From Acidobacteriota bacterium (GTDB lineage: Bacteria; Acidobacteriota; Blastocatellia; Pyrinomonadales; Pyrinomonadaceae), in the NCBI GenBank assembly GCA_003223025.1, contig QHXR01000002.1:1-64000 (forward strand): a stretch of 64,000 nt of DNA. The letters are read 5' to 3'. The notes beneath the pieces are model-generated. The model was not told the DNA's origin. It made no database searches and saw only the letters and a program-made list of their open reading frames with translations. Every line of letters starts with the position of its first letter. Position 1 is the first letter of the stretch. Shown one piece after another: positions 52,185-61,359 of the stretch. The translations under genes were made by a program, and so were the position numbers.

Positions 52185-53423
52185 ATGACACAGCACTTAT
52201 CTGCTAAGCAGATCGACAAATTCATTTCTCGCGAACTGTCGCCGGACGATCTGTTGCGAACAGATGCTCATCTGTCCGGGTGTGCCGAATGTGCGAATGA
52301 GATTCGCGACGCCTCGAAACCGGGCGCAGATGCAATAAAGGAAATGCTATTTTCGGAACCCGACGATCAACATCTTACTTACGATCAGATGTCATCTCTG
52401 GTCGACGGATCGCTTGATGATGTGGACCGTGAGATCGCCGATGTTCACCGTAGAACGTGTGCAACGTGCGAGTCCGAGATATCCGAGTTGCGGCGAATGC
52501 GAGAACTGCTGACGGCGGATGCGGACTCGTCTGTCGAGCAGAGCACCGGATGGTTCGATCAGATTTTTGCGCATCCTTACTTTAAGATCGCGATTCCGGC
52601 CGCCGCCCTTGTGCTGTTCGGATCGATCCTGTGGTTCACGCAGGGCAAGGTCGATCAGCCGATTGCAGATATTCCGGATCCAACGCAGAACGGAACAGTT
52701 CCAGCTATCGAGGTTGCCGATACTCAAACCGACGCGACCGCGGGTCAAACGTCATCCCGGGTTGTCGTATCGCTGACCGATGGAAATTCTCGAATCGAAC
52801 TCGACGAGACGGGCAAGTTGACCGGCCTGCCTAATTCAACATTTGAGCAAAAGGTCCGGTCTGCGCTGACGACGCAGAGCCTCGATATTCCGGCCTATGC
52901 GCACGGATTAGAGTCGGCCTCGGGCGTCTGGATGGGTGGTCCTGATAATGGCGGTGGATTAAAGCTCATCGCTCCGGCGGGTAAGGTGACCGCTTCGCTA
53001 CGCCCAACATTTATTTGGAAGGAGTTAAGTGGCGCCGAGAGCTATCAGGTTGAAATTTTCGATGACGACTTCAACAAGATCGCAACGAGCCCACAGTTGA
53101 AAACTACGAGGTGGAATCCGGCCGAACCGCTCAAGCACGGTCGTGCTTACCGTTGGAAGGTAAAGGCGAGCAAGAATGGAGAAGAAATGAAACCTTCAGT
53201 GCCGTCAACTGAAGCTAGGTTTATGATCGGCGATGAATCACGGTTTGCCGCCATCGCAGAGGCTCGCAGCTCAGCGGGAAATTCACATCTGATTCTCGGT
53301 ATCGCTTACGCCAATGCAGGGATGCTTGATGAAGCTCAACGTCAGTTCCAGGCATTGGTGAACAGCAATCCGAACTCACCTATCGCAAAGAAACTTCTCG
53401 CAAAAGTGAAAGCTGCAAGGTAA
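52185..53423 (+). CDS. Membrane anti-sigma-like protein with two zinc fingers and a TPR tail
   Basis: A 412-residue single-pass membrane protein. The cytosolic N-terminus has two HxxxCxxC zinc-finger (zf-HC2) motifs in tandem, His29-Cys33-Cys36 and His88-Cys92-Cys95, where most anti-sigma factors have one. One transmembrane helix is at about 133-152. The extracytoplasmic part includes a fibronectin-like strand-rich region (about 265-345, RPTFIWKELSGAESYQVEIF) and a TPR-like helix pair at the end (LGIAYANAGMLDEAQRQFQAL). This is a sensor architecture: extracytoplasmic ligand binding, release of the sigma factor. Adjacent genes support that. Confidence 0.88.
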   Translation: MTQHLSAKQIDKFISRELSPDDLLRTDAHLSGCAECANEIRDASKPGADAIKEMLFSEPDDQHLTYDQMSSLVDGSLDDVDREIADVHRRTCATCESEISELRRMRELLTADADSSVEQSTGWFDQIFAHPYFKIAIPAAALVLFGSILWFTQGKVDQPIADIPDPTQNGTVPAIEVADTQTDATAGQTSSRVVVSLTDGNSRIELDETGKLTGLPNSTFEQKVRSALTTQSLDIPAYAHGLESASGVWMGGPDNGGGLKLIAPAGKVTASLRPTFIWKELSGAESYQVEIFDDDFNKIATSPQLKTTRWNPAEPLKHGRAYRWKVKASKNGEEMKPSVPSTEARFMIGDESRFAAIAEARSSAGNSHLILGIAYANAGMLDEAQRQFQALVNSNPNSPIAKKLLAKVKAAR

Positions 53424-53432
53424 ATAGTGTTT

Positions 53433-56400
53433 CTAGGATCCGTCTCCGACGATCACCCACCCGGCCCAGTACAACGGATGTTTGTATTTCGGGATCCGCA
53501 TCAGTTTCAGCTGCGCACGTCTGAGAGCTTCGGCCTTCGAAACTTTTCCGGATAAGAGTTGCCGATGAAACTCGAGCATCAACTCCGTCGTGCTCGAAGA
53601 CTCGACCTTCCACTGGCTCGCGACCGTCGTCGGTGCACCCGCGATGAACGCCGCCCACGTCATCCCGATCATTCCCTCACCTGCGCTCACTCGTCCTCGT
53701 GCCGTGTCGCACGCGGACAGGATCACCATGTCTGCTTTGAGATCGAGATCCTTCAGCTCCCAAGCTTCGAGCAATCCATCTTCGTTTGGATCCTTCTCAT
53801 CCTGCGCCATCACGAGATGCGAATACATCGGCGACACATCATTCAAAATCCCATGAGTCGCAAACTGCACGATCCGATATTTCGGTGCTTCCAATTTTGC
53901 AGTCGCTTCTCTCGCGTTTGCTCCGGTGTAAACCTTACTACGTCGGGCCCCGTACATTTTGCCAAGCTCGTTCACGAGTCGCTCCGCATCCGGAATCGGC
54001 TCGAGTTTCTCGCCCATGAAGACACTCTGAACTCGTTCGCTAGTTTCTTTCGCCACGAATGGATTACCAAACGCTATTAGCTCAGAATCCTTCGCGTGGG
54101 TTCTCGCTTTCTTTTGCATCTCTCTGAGCGCGGTCAGACTCGGAGCATATGAGACTGCCATCTTTTCCGCGAGATACGTCCCTTTCTCGTCGATCAAGGC
54201 GTGAAATGGAAGATTCCAGAGCGGGCCATCGGGGACGATAACTATGTCAGTTTTTCCCGCAAGCTCATTCGCCGCCGGCTTTAAGAGCAAATCGAACAGT
54301 TGTCGAGATTCTTTCTTGAAATTGATATCACCGGCCGCGACTTTTAATCTGAGTGCTTCGACTTGCTTGGTTAAATCAGCATTCGTCACATGCAACGTGA
54401 TCACGTCAAGTGTCGGTTCGCCACCAGCGCTTTTGGTAAGTGTAAACAAAAATGTTTTGTCCGCCGCTCCTATGAATTCGATAAGAGCTGACTTTTCGTT
54501 CTTGATAAGATTGAATGCCTCTTGAAGAACGATGGTTTTAGTTTCGCCCCGTAGCGTCCGAAGCTCGGGATGCTCGACGCTCATTTGAGTTAAGAAATCT
54601 TCTTGCTCTAACCGCTTTTTCTCGAGGCTGATTCTTAGCGTATCCTGCGCTTTTGGATCGTTTGCTGCTCCCACCTTCGAGTTAAGGGCCGACATCTCGT
54701 TCTTTAACCGTTGCTCGTGTTCCCTTTCAGAAACCGACATCGACTTGCTGATATCCAGCCGGCCGGACTGTAAAACATCGACAAGTGTCCGCGCCCTGTA
54801 GCGTTCAGCATAGCCAAATGCTTTCGAACTATTTTTCTCACCGGCGGAAATGGCGACCATCATCTGATAGGGATTAGTGATCTTCTCAACATAAGTCCCT
54901 CGAAGATTTTGATCACTCGGAAGCTGAGAGCGAAGGCTCTCGATGATTCTGATCGCAGCAATTAGGTCGTCTTGCGCATCTTTCTTTCGCCCAAGTGCGT
55001 ACTTCGCATAGCCTGCCGACGATAAGGAAGCCCACGCGTTTGGATAGTCGAACTTTTTAGCGATCGCGATGGCCCTTTCGGCACTTTCGAGTGACTTCGC
55101 ATACTCGCCTTGCAAATAGAATATTGCCGACATGGCGTCCAGAATTCGCGCTGCGGAATCAAGACCATTTATCTCCTCAAATATCTCAAGGCTCTTTTGG
55201 TACTGGTCGATCGCCTCAGTGTAATTACCCTGCAGTGCATAGACTCGGGCCAGGGAAGACAAACTGTCGGGATCCTTTGGAAGAAATTTTGTTTTCAGCT
55301 GACGAGACCGTTCAAGAAAGCTGATAGCCTCCGAATACTTGCCCTGGAGGGCATAGAGATCTCCCAGGTTCGCGAGCGCATATGATGTACCTACTCGGCC
55401 CGAGTGGCTCTCAAAGATCTCGAGAGCTTTTTGATTATAGACGGTTGCCTGAGCAAGATTACCGAGCGCCAGATAAATACCTCCGATGTTCAGGAGCTGT
55501 CCAGGGATACCGTTCTGCTCTCCATTTGCCTCCAGCAATTTTATGTTCCGCTGACTATATTCAATCGCTTTTCCAGCGTTCCCGAGAGCGTTGTAGACGT
55601 TCGCCAAGCCCATCAGGGTGACTGAGGTCTCCTTGCTCCAAGGCAATCGTTCATTCAGCTCATACGCCTTTTCGAAATTCTCCAGCGACCGGTTGAAATC
55701 ACCGAGCCGCGCGTTTCCAACGCCAAGTTGATTTAGAGTCTTTGATTGAAGTGGTACGTCCTTCATTTCGACCGCGATCTTTAACGCCTCTTTATATGCA
55801 TCGACCTCCTCTGCATATTTTTGAAGATCGTCGTAGTCGAGGCCGATCTCGAGCAGCACGTCAATCGCATCGCGTTTCGAATCCGTACTCTTATAAAGCT
55901 CCAGTGCCTCTTTGAAGTATCCGAGCGCGATTTCGAGTCGACGATTGGAATCGTATTTACCGAGTTGAAAAATCGCTGCCGCCCGGCGTCTCACATCGTT
56001 TATCTTTCGGAAGGACTTTGCAGATTCTTCGTATTTCGAGAAGGCTTTGTTGACTGAGTCGTCAGTTTCTTCAGCCATCAACATATCGCCTTCAGCCTTG
56101 CGGAGCTGTCCTTCGACAAAATCTTCGTCTTCAGGTGTGCTAGACCGAATCTCGTTGATCTTGATTTTGTAACGTCCGGGTTTTGCTTCTTTCTCAAGTG
56201 ATCGCACGTCGATCTGGAAATCGCCGCCAATCACTGTTACGTACCACAAGGGCTCGATGCCCTTCGTTCCATTCGGACTGTCGACCTCCTTGACTTTTGT
56301 ACCCGTGGGATCAGACAGGATCACGACGACATCAATACCTTTTTGCTCGGCCGCGGCGGACAAAAATTGGTTTGCTTCAATTCTCATTCGATACAGATGG

Positions 56401-56534
56401 CTCTCACCACCTTTCAATTCGCGTTCGATGCCCTTGCCGACTTCGAGAGTCTGTGCGGGCGACTGGCCGGCTAGATCCGGAACCAAGCCGAGTAATAAGA
56501 GGATCAATAAAGAAATGCCGAGAATGCTTTTCAT
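53433..56534 (-). CDS. Exported TPR-CHAT protein (caspase-like)
   Basis: A 1033-residue protein convergent with the anti-sigma gene (9-base gap). The start at 56534 gives a signal peptide (ILGISLLILLLLGLVPDLAG). A PPC-like beta domain (about 30-140) follows, then at least nine TPR repeats (about 180-580, e.g. LGDFNRSLENFEKAYELNE) and a coiled linker (about 600-700). A CHAT domain closes the protein, with the caspase-like dyad His at about 891 (FATHGILND) and Cys at about 942 (LSACDTARG). CHAT domains are cysteine-peptidase relatives (separase/caspase clan) used in prokaryotic signalling and defence. Here the enzyme appears to be exported, which argues for an envelope function. Confidence 0.93.
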   Translation of the reverse strand: MKSILGISLLILLLLGLVPDLAGQSPAQTLEVGKGIERELKGGESHLYRMRIEANQFLSAAAEQKGIDVVVILSDPTGTKVKEVDSPNGTKGIEPLWYVTVIGGDFQIDVRSLEKEAKPGRYKIKINEIRSSTPEDEDFVEGQLRKAEGDMLMAEETDDSVNKAFSKYEESAKSFRKINDVRRRAAAIFQLGKYDSNRRLEIALGYFKEALELYKSTDSKRDAIDVLLEIGLDYDDLQKYAEEVDAYKEALKIAVEMKDVPLQSKTLNQLGVGNARLGDFNRSLENFEKAYELNERLPWSKETSVTLMGLANVYNALGNAGKAIEYSQRNIKLLEANGEQNGIPGQLLNIGGIYLALGNLAQATVYNQKALEIFESHSGRVGTSYALANLGDLYALQGKYSEAISFLERSRQLKTKFLPKDPDSLSSLARVYALQGNYTEAIDQYQKSLEIFEEINGLDSAARILDAMSAIFYLQGEYAKSLESAERAIAIAKKFDYPNAWASLSSAGYAKYALGRKKDAQDDLIAAIRIIESLRSQLPSDQNLRGTYVEKITNPYQMMVAISAGEKNSSKAFGYAERYRARTLVDVLQSGRLDISKSMSVSEREHEQRLKNEMSALNSKVGAANDPKAQDTLRISLEKKRLEQEDFLTQMSVEHPELRTLRGETKTIVLQEAFNLIKNEKSALIEFIGAADKTFLFTLTKSAGGEPTLDVITLHVTNADLTKQVEALRLKVAAGDINFKKESRQLFDLLLKPAANELAGKTDIVIVPDGPLWNLPFHALIDEKGTYLAEKMAVSYAPSLTALREMQKKARTHAKDSELIAFGNPFVAKETSERVQSVFMGEKLEPIPDAERLVNELGKMYGARRSKVYTGANAREATAKLEAPKYRIVQFATHGILNDVSPMYSHLVMAQDEKDPNEDGLLEAWELKDLDLKADMVILSACDTARGRVSAGEGMIGMTWAAFIAGAPTTVASQWKVESSSTTELMLEFHRQLLSGKVSKAEALRRAQLKLMRIPKYKHPLYWAGWVIVGDGS

Positions 56535-56724
56535 ATGAGCTAGTAAGGTGCGCAGACCAAGACAGACCGGGGGGATCTCCGAAAATTCTAAATTCAAAAG
56601 TGAAAGGCGAACTGCGAGTGTTGCCAAGCATAATAGCTCATTCCTATGGGAAACCAAGATTTTTTTTTCAATGCAATATCTGCCATGTTTTCTCCTCCTT
56701 ATAGTGTTAACAGGAGATCATTCA

Positions 56725-58032
56725 ATGAAAATAGCAACCCTTCGCATCGCCTTTTTAAGTTCGGTAGTGTTCGTTTCCGCTACCATGACATCTGCCCAAG
56801 GCTGTCCCGGTTCGGCAGGCTGTCTTGATCAAACATTTGGTGCCGGTGGTTTGTCCACGACAAGTGTTTCCTCAAACTCCGATGTATTCCCGATCCGCGG
56901 AGTGTCTCAATCGGATGGCAAGATTTTGAATGTCGTGGAAGTACGGGGCAGCAGTTTCACTCATGTGATCATTCGCTCCAATGCTGACGGCAGCGTCGAC
57001 TCCACCTTCGGAACTGGCGGTTTTGCATTTGTGAACTGGACGGGCACGGTCATTCCGCACGGATATCCTTTTGGCGTGGCCATTCAGACTGTCGGACCGG
57101 AAGAACGCATTGTGATCGCCGGCTCTGGCTTGGGGGGGTCGAACGTCTTGCAGGTTAACCGCTACCTTTCCGACGGAAGTCCTGATGCTTCGTTTGGAAT
57201 CGCCGGTCGTGTAGTTGTGAACGCCGGATATGCTGGGGCGATCGCCATCCAACCGGATGGCAAGATTCTCACCCTGAGCGATGCTGGTTCTTTAGTTCGT
57301 CTAAACGTCAACGGAACCATGGATGCGTCGTTCGGAACAAACGGCATCGCAACGATCTCGCCCTACACCATAAAGGCACGATCGATTGCATTACAGTCAA
57401 ACGGAAGAATTGTTGCAGTAGGATATTCGTTCAACAACAGGGACGTCGTTTCCATGACGGTTACGAGATTCAACACGAACGGCTCAGTAGACGGAGGGGG
57501 CAAGGACGACTCGACGAAAGGTGATTCGTTCGGCACTAAAGGTACGACGACAGTCGCTTCTCTGCCGGGCTCGAGCGCGTTCGATGTAAAGGTCGATGGG
57601 AACGGCAGGCTGATAGTAGCCGGGACCGCAAACAACGACTTTGCCGTCGTTCGTCTAACTACCTCCGGTCAGCTCGATACAAGTTTTGGGGCCGGCGGAA
57701 AAACGACCGTTGATCTCGGAGGATTTGTCGATATCGCGCACAGCGTATCCGTTCAGTCAAACGGCAAGATCGTGCTCGTCGGGAATTCGAGTCCTACTGC
57801 AAATTCCAATATCAGAAACCCCGGTCTGGCGCGTTTTAATTCAAACGGATCGTTGGACACCACGTTCGGCAATGGCGGGAAAGTGGTTTCGGATTTTTCG
57901 AGCGACTGGGAATACATAACTAACGGTGTGATTCAGCAGGATCCAATCTGCGGGTGTGAGAAGATCATCGCAATCGGAGCGGTTACCCTTAGCGGATCAT
58001 ATTACGCGCTTTCAGCTCGCTATCTGCTGTAA
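56725..58032 (+). CDS. Exported delta-60 repeat beta-propeller protein
   Basis: A 435-residue secreted protein. The start at 56725 has a good CAGGAG at 56711-56716, and a signal peptide (LRIAFLSSVVFVSATMTSA) follows. The body is a run of delta-60 repeats, each ending in a turn of the type GS-D-TFG-GG (e.g. SVDSTFGTGG, TMDASFGTNG, QLDTSFGAGG, SLDTTFGNGG) followed by IQ-DGKI-----. Seven repeats can be counted. The stop at 58032 comes just after YYALSARYLL, the usual end of the propeller. Relatives commonly carry a FG-GAP domain after this point; a remnant of one lies downstream in another frame. Confidence 0.9.
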   Translation: MKIATLRIAFLSSVVFVSATMTSAQGCPGSAGCLDQTFGAGGLSTTSVSSNSDVFPIRGVSQSDGKILNVVEVRGSSFTHVIIRSNADGSVDSTFGTGGFAFVNWTGTVIPHGYPFGVAIQTVGPEERIVIAGSGLGGSNVLQVNRYLSDGSPDASFGIAGRVVVNAGYAGAIAIQPDGKILTLSDAGSLVRLNVNGTMDASFGTNGIATISPYTIKARSIALQSNGRIVAVGYSFNNRDVVSMTVTRFNTNGSVDGGGKDDSTKGDSFGTKGTTTVASLPGSSAFDVKVDGNGRLIVAGTANNDFAVVRLTTSGQLDTSFGAGGKTTVDLGGFVDIAHSVSVQSNGKIVLVGNSSPTANSNIRNPGLARFNSNGSLDTTFGNGGKVVSDFSSDWEYITNGVIQQDPICGCEKIIAIGAVTLSGSYYALSARYLL

Positions 58033-58102
58033 GCCGCGTATCGCGAATGCACCCCACTTATTCGTCCAACTCTTAACGCGTGCTTCCAAATGCCCCGTCG
58101 CG

Positions 58103-58504
58103 AGATCACTCTCCAGTTACCATTCGGCGGCAGGCAACATGGAATGGTGGATCCAGAGATCAACTGCGGGACTACTCGCGACGGTATTTGGCTCGAGCGC
58201 TGACAAAGCGGTGCCGGGAGATTACACAGGGGACGGCAAGACGGACGTCGCAGTATGGCGTCCTTCGACCGGCAACTGGATCATCTTGCGAAGCGAAGAC
58301 CTCTCGTACTATGCATTCCCGTTCGGACAAAACGGTGACGTTCCTGCTCCGGGCGACTACGACGGCGACGGCAAGACGGACGCTGCCGTGTTTCGCCCGG
58401 CGACATCGATCTGGTATGCCAATCGTTCAGGCGGATCAGGGCCACTGATCGCCGGTTTCGGACTTCCGACGGATCAGGCTTTGCCAAACGTATTTGTGAG
58501 ATAG
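58103..58504 (+). pseudogene. FG-GAP repeat remnant, out of frame with the delta-60 gene
   Basis: About 130 codons of FG-GAP/VCBS-type repeat (DYTGDGKTDVAVWRP, LRSEDLSYYAFPFG, DYDGDGKTDAAVFRP) ending FGLPTDQALPNVFVR. No credible start codon or signal peptide precedes it; the in-frame ATGs lie inside the neighbouring gene or within the repeat. It is in the +1 frame relative to the upstream delta-60 gene. Similar repeats end the S8 protease at 17.8 kb (FG-MSGDVPLPAVFAR). It is probably the detached C-terminal half of a delta-60/FG-GAP protein after a frameshift and a stop, or a gene fragment. The 530-base stretch 58033-58562 contains only this remnant and a terminator. Confidence 0.75.
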
Positions 58505-58524
58505 AAACCACGACAGCAAATCAA

Positions 58525-58556
58525 AAAAAGGCGTCCAGGAATCTGGACGCCTTTTT
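58525..58556. terminator. Bidirectional terminator between FG-GAP remnant and tRNA-Lys
   Basis: A perfect 14-base stem (AAAAAGGCGTCCAG with CTGGACGCCTTTTT) around GAAT. It serves both the plus-strand repeat gene and the minus-strand tRNA, whose 3' end is only 7 bases away. Confidence 0.92.
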
Positions 58557-58562
58557 GATTAA

Positions 58563-58638
58563 TGGTGATCCGACCAGGACTCGAACCTGGGACCCAATGG
58601 TTAAAAGCCATTTGCTCTACCGACTGAGCTATCGGACC
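58563..58638 (-). tRNA. tRNA-Lys, anticodon UUU
   Basis: A 76-base cloverleaf on the minus strand. The acceptor stem GGTCCGA pairs with TCGGATC (one G-U) and is followed by A and an encoded CCA. The D-arm (GCTCAGTCGGTAGAGC), anticodon loop CTTTTAA (anticodon TTT) and T-arm (GGTTCGAGTCC) are canonical. The gene ends next to a bidirectional terminator. Confidence 0.97.
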
Positions 58639-58904
58639 ACGACGGTTGGGAATGCCTGGGAAAATAGACTCTCTTCAACCGAATGCAAGATTTTACAATC
58701 TGAGTTGGGGGTTGGCAAGTTAGCGGTTTCAGTACGCTTGGAAACCTCTTCGTTTTTCCGTGTGTTCGGTGGTTCGGATTTGGTTGACCGGGATGCGATG
58801 GGCCTAAAGCCGAACCACGGATTACACGAACCACACTAAGCAATGCGAAAAAAAAGCGGACCACGGTATACACCGAACAAGAAGAAAGCAAAAATGACGA
58901 CCGG

Positions 58905-59375
58905 TTAACTCACGATCAATTCCATTCGAATATTCGCGCGAACGTATTGCGAATTTGGGTCGAGCGGCGTTTCCGTGAATCCAAACTTCCTATAAAGCCT
59001 TATCGCAGCGACCTGCTTTGTATTCGACTCGAGGATTATTCTTTTTCTATCTGGCGAACGGCGAGCAAGGTCGATGCACGCGTTCATCAAGTGATCGCCA
59101 ATTCCCTGTCCGCGAAATGCCGGATCGACTGCCATCTTCGTCAACTCGAACGCATCGCCCTCGTAAGGGATCATCGCGACGGCTCCGGCAACTTCATCAC
59201 CAACAAGTGCGAAAAAGATCTGCCCGCCGGCATCGATAACAGACCCTTGCGGATGATCGAGGATGTCGTGATCGTGCTGCTCGACACCGTACGTTTCGGC
59301 GATCCATTGATAGTTGAGATCGGCAAACGCACTCGCGTACTTTGGTTCAAATTCTACGATGGAAATCTGATCCAT
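58905..59375 (-). CDS. GNAT-family N-acetyltransferase
   Basis: A 156-residue GNAT enzyme. The acetyl-CoA-binding motif A is clear (LTKMAVDPAFRGQGIGDHLM, about 78-97), and AAIRLYRKFGF is motif B. It transfers an acetyl group to an unidentified amine. The 5' side is occupied by a heptamer array that ends 5 bases from the start codon and begins exactly after the purA stop codon, so the gene may be translated as part of a purA transcript. Confidence 0.9.
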   Translation of the reverse strand: MDQISIVEFEPKYASAFADLNYQWIAETYGVEQHDHDILDHPQGSVIDAGGQIFFALVGDEVAGAVAMIPYEGDAFELTKMAVDPAFRGQGIGDHLMNACIDLARRSPDRKRIILESNTKQVAAIRLYRKFGFTETPLDPNSQYVRANIRMELIVS

Positions 59376-59380
59376 TTTTT

Positions 59381-59415
59381 CAGTGGATAGTGGATAGTTT
59401 GAAGTGGATAGTTAA
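59381..59415. repeat. Heptamer array, TAGTGGA type, filling the purA-GNAT gap
   Basis: Five units with 7-base period (CAGTGGA, TAGTGGA, TAGTTTG, AAGTGGA, TAGTTAA). They are the same words, in the reverse-complement reading, as the 36-base hairpin at 27146-27230. The array occupies 35 of the 40 bases between the two genes. Confidence 0.88.
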
Positions 59416-60729
59416 CTAGTCCTTAAACCAACCTTCCATTACAGAATCTTTAAGAATGACCGTTTGGTCGCGTTCGGGACCAGTGGAGATCAATCCGATC
59501 TCGACGCCGATCTGAGCCGAGAGAAATTCTACATACGCTCGAGCTTTCTCCGGCAACTTGCTGAACTCCGTTACACCAACGGTTTCGCTAACCCAACCGG
59601 GCAGCGTTTCGTAGATCGGCTTGATCATCCGAAGATCGTTCGAGACGGCGGGAAATGTATCGACGCGTTTTCCCTCAATCTCGTAACCGATGCAGACTTT
59701 GATCTCTTCCAACGCATCGAGAACGTCGAGCTTCGTCAATGCGATCGAATCGAATCCGTTGAGCTCAGCGGCGTATCGCGTTGCGACGGCGTCGAACCAA
59801 CCGCAGCGGCGCGGACGTTTCGTAACGGATCCATATTCATTTCCGCGCTGACGGATGAGATTCGCCATGTCCTCTTCTTCGTCGAGCATCTCCGTCGGAA
59901 ACGGGCCTTCGCCTACCCGCGTGGCGTAAGTTCGAACGATGCCAAGTACACCGGTTATATGATGCGGAGGAATTCCGGCTCCGACGGACGCACCGCCTGC
60001 AGTCGGATTGGATGACGTGACGTATGGATAAGTTCCGTGATCGACATCGAGCAGCGTAGCCTGAGCTCCTTCCAATAAAATTCGTTTCTTTTGTTTTCGA
60101 GCTTCAGCAAGAAAGTGAGAAGTTTCGCAAACGAACGGACGAAGACGCTCGACGAGTGGAGCGATCTCGTTGTAGATGTCATCCGCACGTAACGGCTGCT
60201 GTCCAAAAAGTACGATGATCCGATTCGCTTCCTCGAGATTGCGCTCGATGCGCAACTTTAGAAGCTCGGGCGACATCGCATCCGCGACTCGGATCCCTCG
60301 TCGTCCCGCTTTATCTTCATACGCCGGACCGATGCCGCGAAGCGTCGTTCCGATCTTCTCGTTCCCGAGCCGCTCTTCCGATGTGTGATCGAGAGCTCGG
60401 TGGTACGGCATGATCAGATGAGCACGCGATGAAACTTTGAGTCGCTCCGGTGTGATCGAAATTCCCTGCGCCGTCATCTGATCGATCTCTTCGAAAAATG
60501 CCTTCGGATCTATGACCATTCCGTTTCCGAGAACGCACGTCGACTCCTCATGAATGATGCCCGACGGCAGAAGACGCAACACGAATGCTTTTTCGCCTAC
60601 GTAAACGCTGTGACCGGCATTGTGTCCGCCCTGGTACCGGGCGACGACATCGAAACGGTCCGCAAGCAGATCGACAACTTTTCCTTTACCTTCGTCACCC
60701 CATTGGGCGCCGATAATCACGATGATCAT
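59416..60729 (-). CDS. purA: Adenylosuccinate synthetase
   Basis: A 437-residue PurA that joins IMP and aspartate using GTP, the first committed step to AMP. The N-terminal IGAQWGDEGKGK is the P-loop-like motif. Other hallmarks are GGHNAGHS, GTTLRGIGPAYEDKAGRRGIR and QATLLDVDHGTYPYVTSSNPT. The length is normal, and no motif is missing. It is followed at once by the heptamer array and the GNAT gene, all on the minus strand. Confidence 0.97.
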   Translation of the reverse strand: MIIVIIGAQWGDEGKGKVVDLLADRFDVVARYQGGHNAGHSVYVGEKAFVLRLLPSGIIHEESTCVLGNGMVIDPKAFFEEIDQMTAQGISITPERLKVSSRAHLIMPYHRALDHTSEERLGNEKIGTTLRGIGPAYEDKAGRRGIRVADAMSPELLKLRIERNLEEANRIIVLFGQQPLRADDIYNEIAPLVERLRPFVCETSHFLAEARKQKKRILLEGAQATLLDVDHGTYPYVTSSNPTAGGASVGAGIPPHHITGVLGIVRTYATRVGEGPFPTEMLDEEEDMANLIRQRGNEYGSVTKRPRRCGWFDAVATRYAAELNGFDSIALTKLDVLDALEEIKVCIGYEIEGKRVDTFPAVSNDLRMIKPIYETLPGWVSETVGVTEFSKLPEKARAYVEFLSAQIGVEIGLISTGPERDQTVILKDSVMEGWFKD

Positions 60730-60801
60730 ATTTATATTTTTGGATTGTAACCGTCAGTCCAGAATGTTAGCCGGATAAAGCTTTGAGGATTACGGGTTAT
60801 T

Positions 60802-61359
60802 CTACCAGAGCCGCGGGTCTTCGGCGAGAAGGCCGTAGATATTGAAGTCGTGAAGCTTGCCGTTCAGGATCTCGGACTGTCGGATTACGCCCTCCTTCCG
60901 AAAACCGAGACGCTCCGGGACGGCTGCACTTCGCCGGTTCTCAGTCGAGCATCGGATCTCGACGCGGTTCAATTGCAATTCGTCGAACGCGTAATCGATC
61001 ATCATTCGGCAAGCACGCGTTATGATTCCCCTACGCTCTTCGTCCTTATCGATCCAGTAACCGATCTCAGTTTTTCGCACCGGCCAGTCGAAGGAATAAC
61101 CTACCGAACCGATAAGTTTGTCGCCGCGGAAAAGAGCGAGGCCAAGTGTCTTTCGTTCAAGCCTGCTCGCGATACCGTCCGTGATGAACTTCTGCGCGGA
61201 TTCGATGGAATACTCCGGCGTCATCCACTGCATGAATGTATGAAGATGCTCGCGGTTTCGCATAACGATATCGAGTGCCGCGTCGACATCATCTTCCCGC
61301 CACGCTCGCATCGAGAGTTCATCATCGATCCGAAAATCTGTTTTCAGCTCAATGTCCAT
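60802..61359 (-). CDS. GNAT-family acetyltransferase, RimJ/RimL-like
   Basis: A 185-residue acetyltransferase of the RimJ/RimL group, which acetylates protein N-termini (ribosomal proteins in the model enzymes) or small amines. Signature segments are GYSFDWPVRKTEIGYWIDKDEE and NRVEIRCSTENRRSAAVPERLGFRKEGVIR. The start at 61359 overlaps the 3' end of glgA by 16 bases, indicating translational coupling to glycogen synthase. The target is not known. Confidence 0.92.
   Translation of the reverse strand: MDIELKTDFRIDDELSMRAWREDDVDAALDIVMRNREHLHTFMQWMTPEYSIESAQKFITDGIASRLERKTLGLALFRGDKLIGSVGYSFDWPVRKTEIGYWIDKDEERRGIITRACRMMIDYAFDELQLNRVEIRCSTENRRSAAVPERLGFRKEGVIRQSEILNGKLHDFNIYGLLAEDPRLW

Noticed and set aside
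58601-58891. Minus-strand 96-codon open frame
   Set aside because: It overlaps the tRNA-Lys gene and intergenic inverted repeats.
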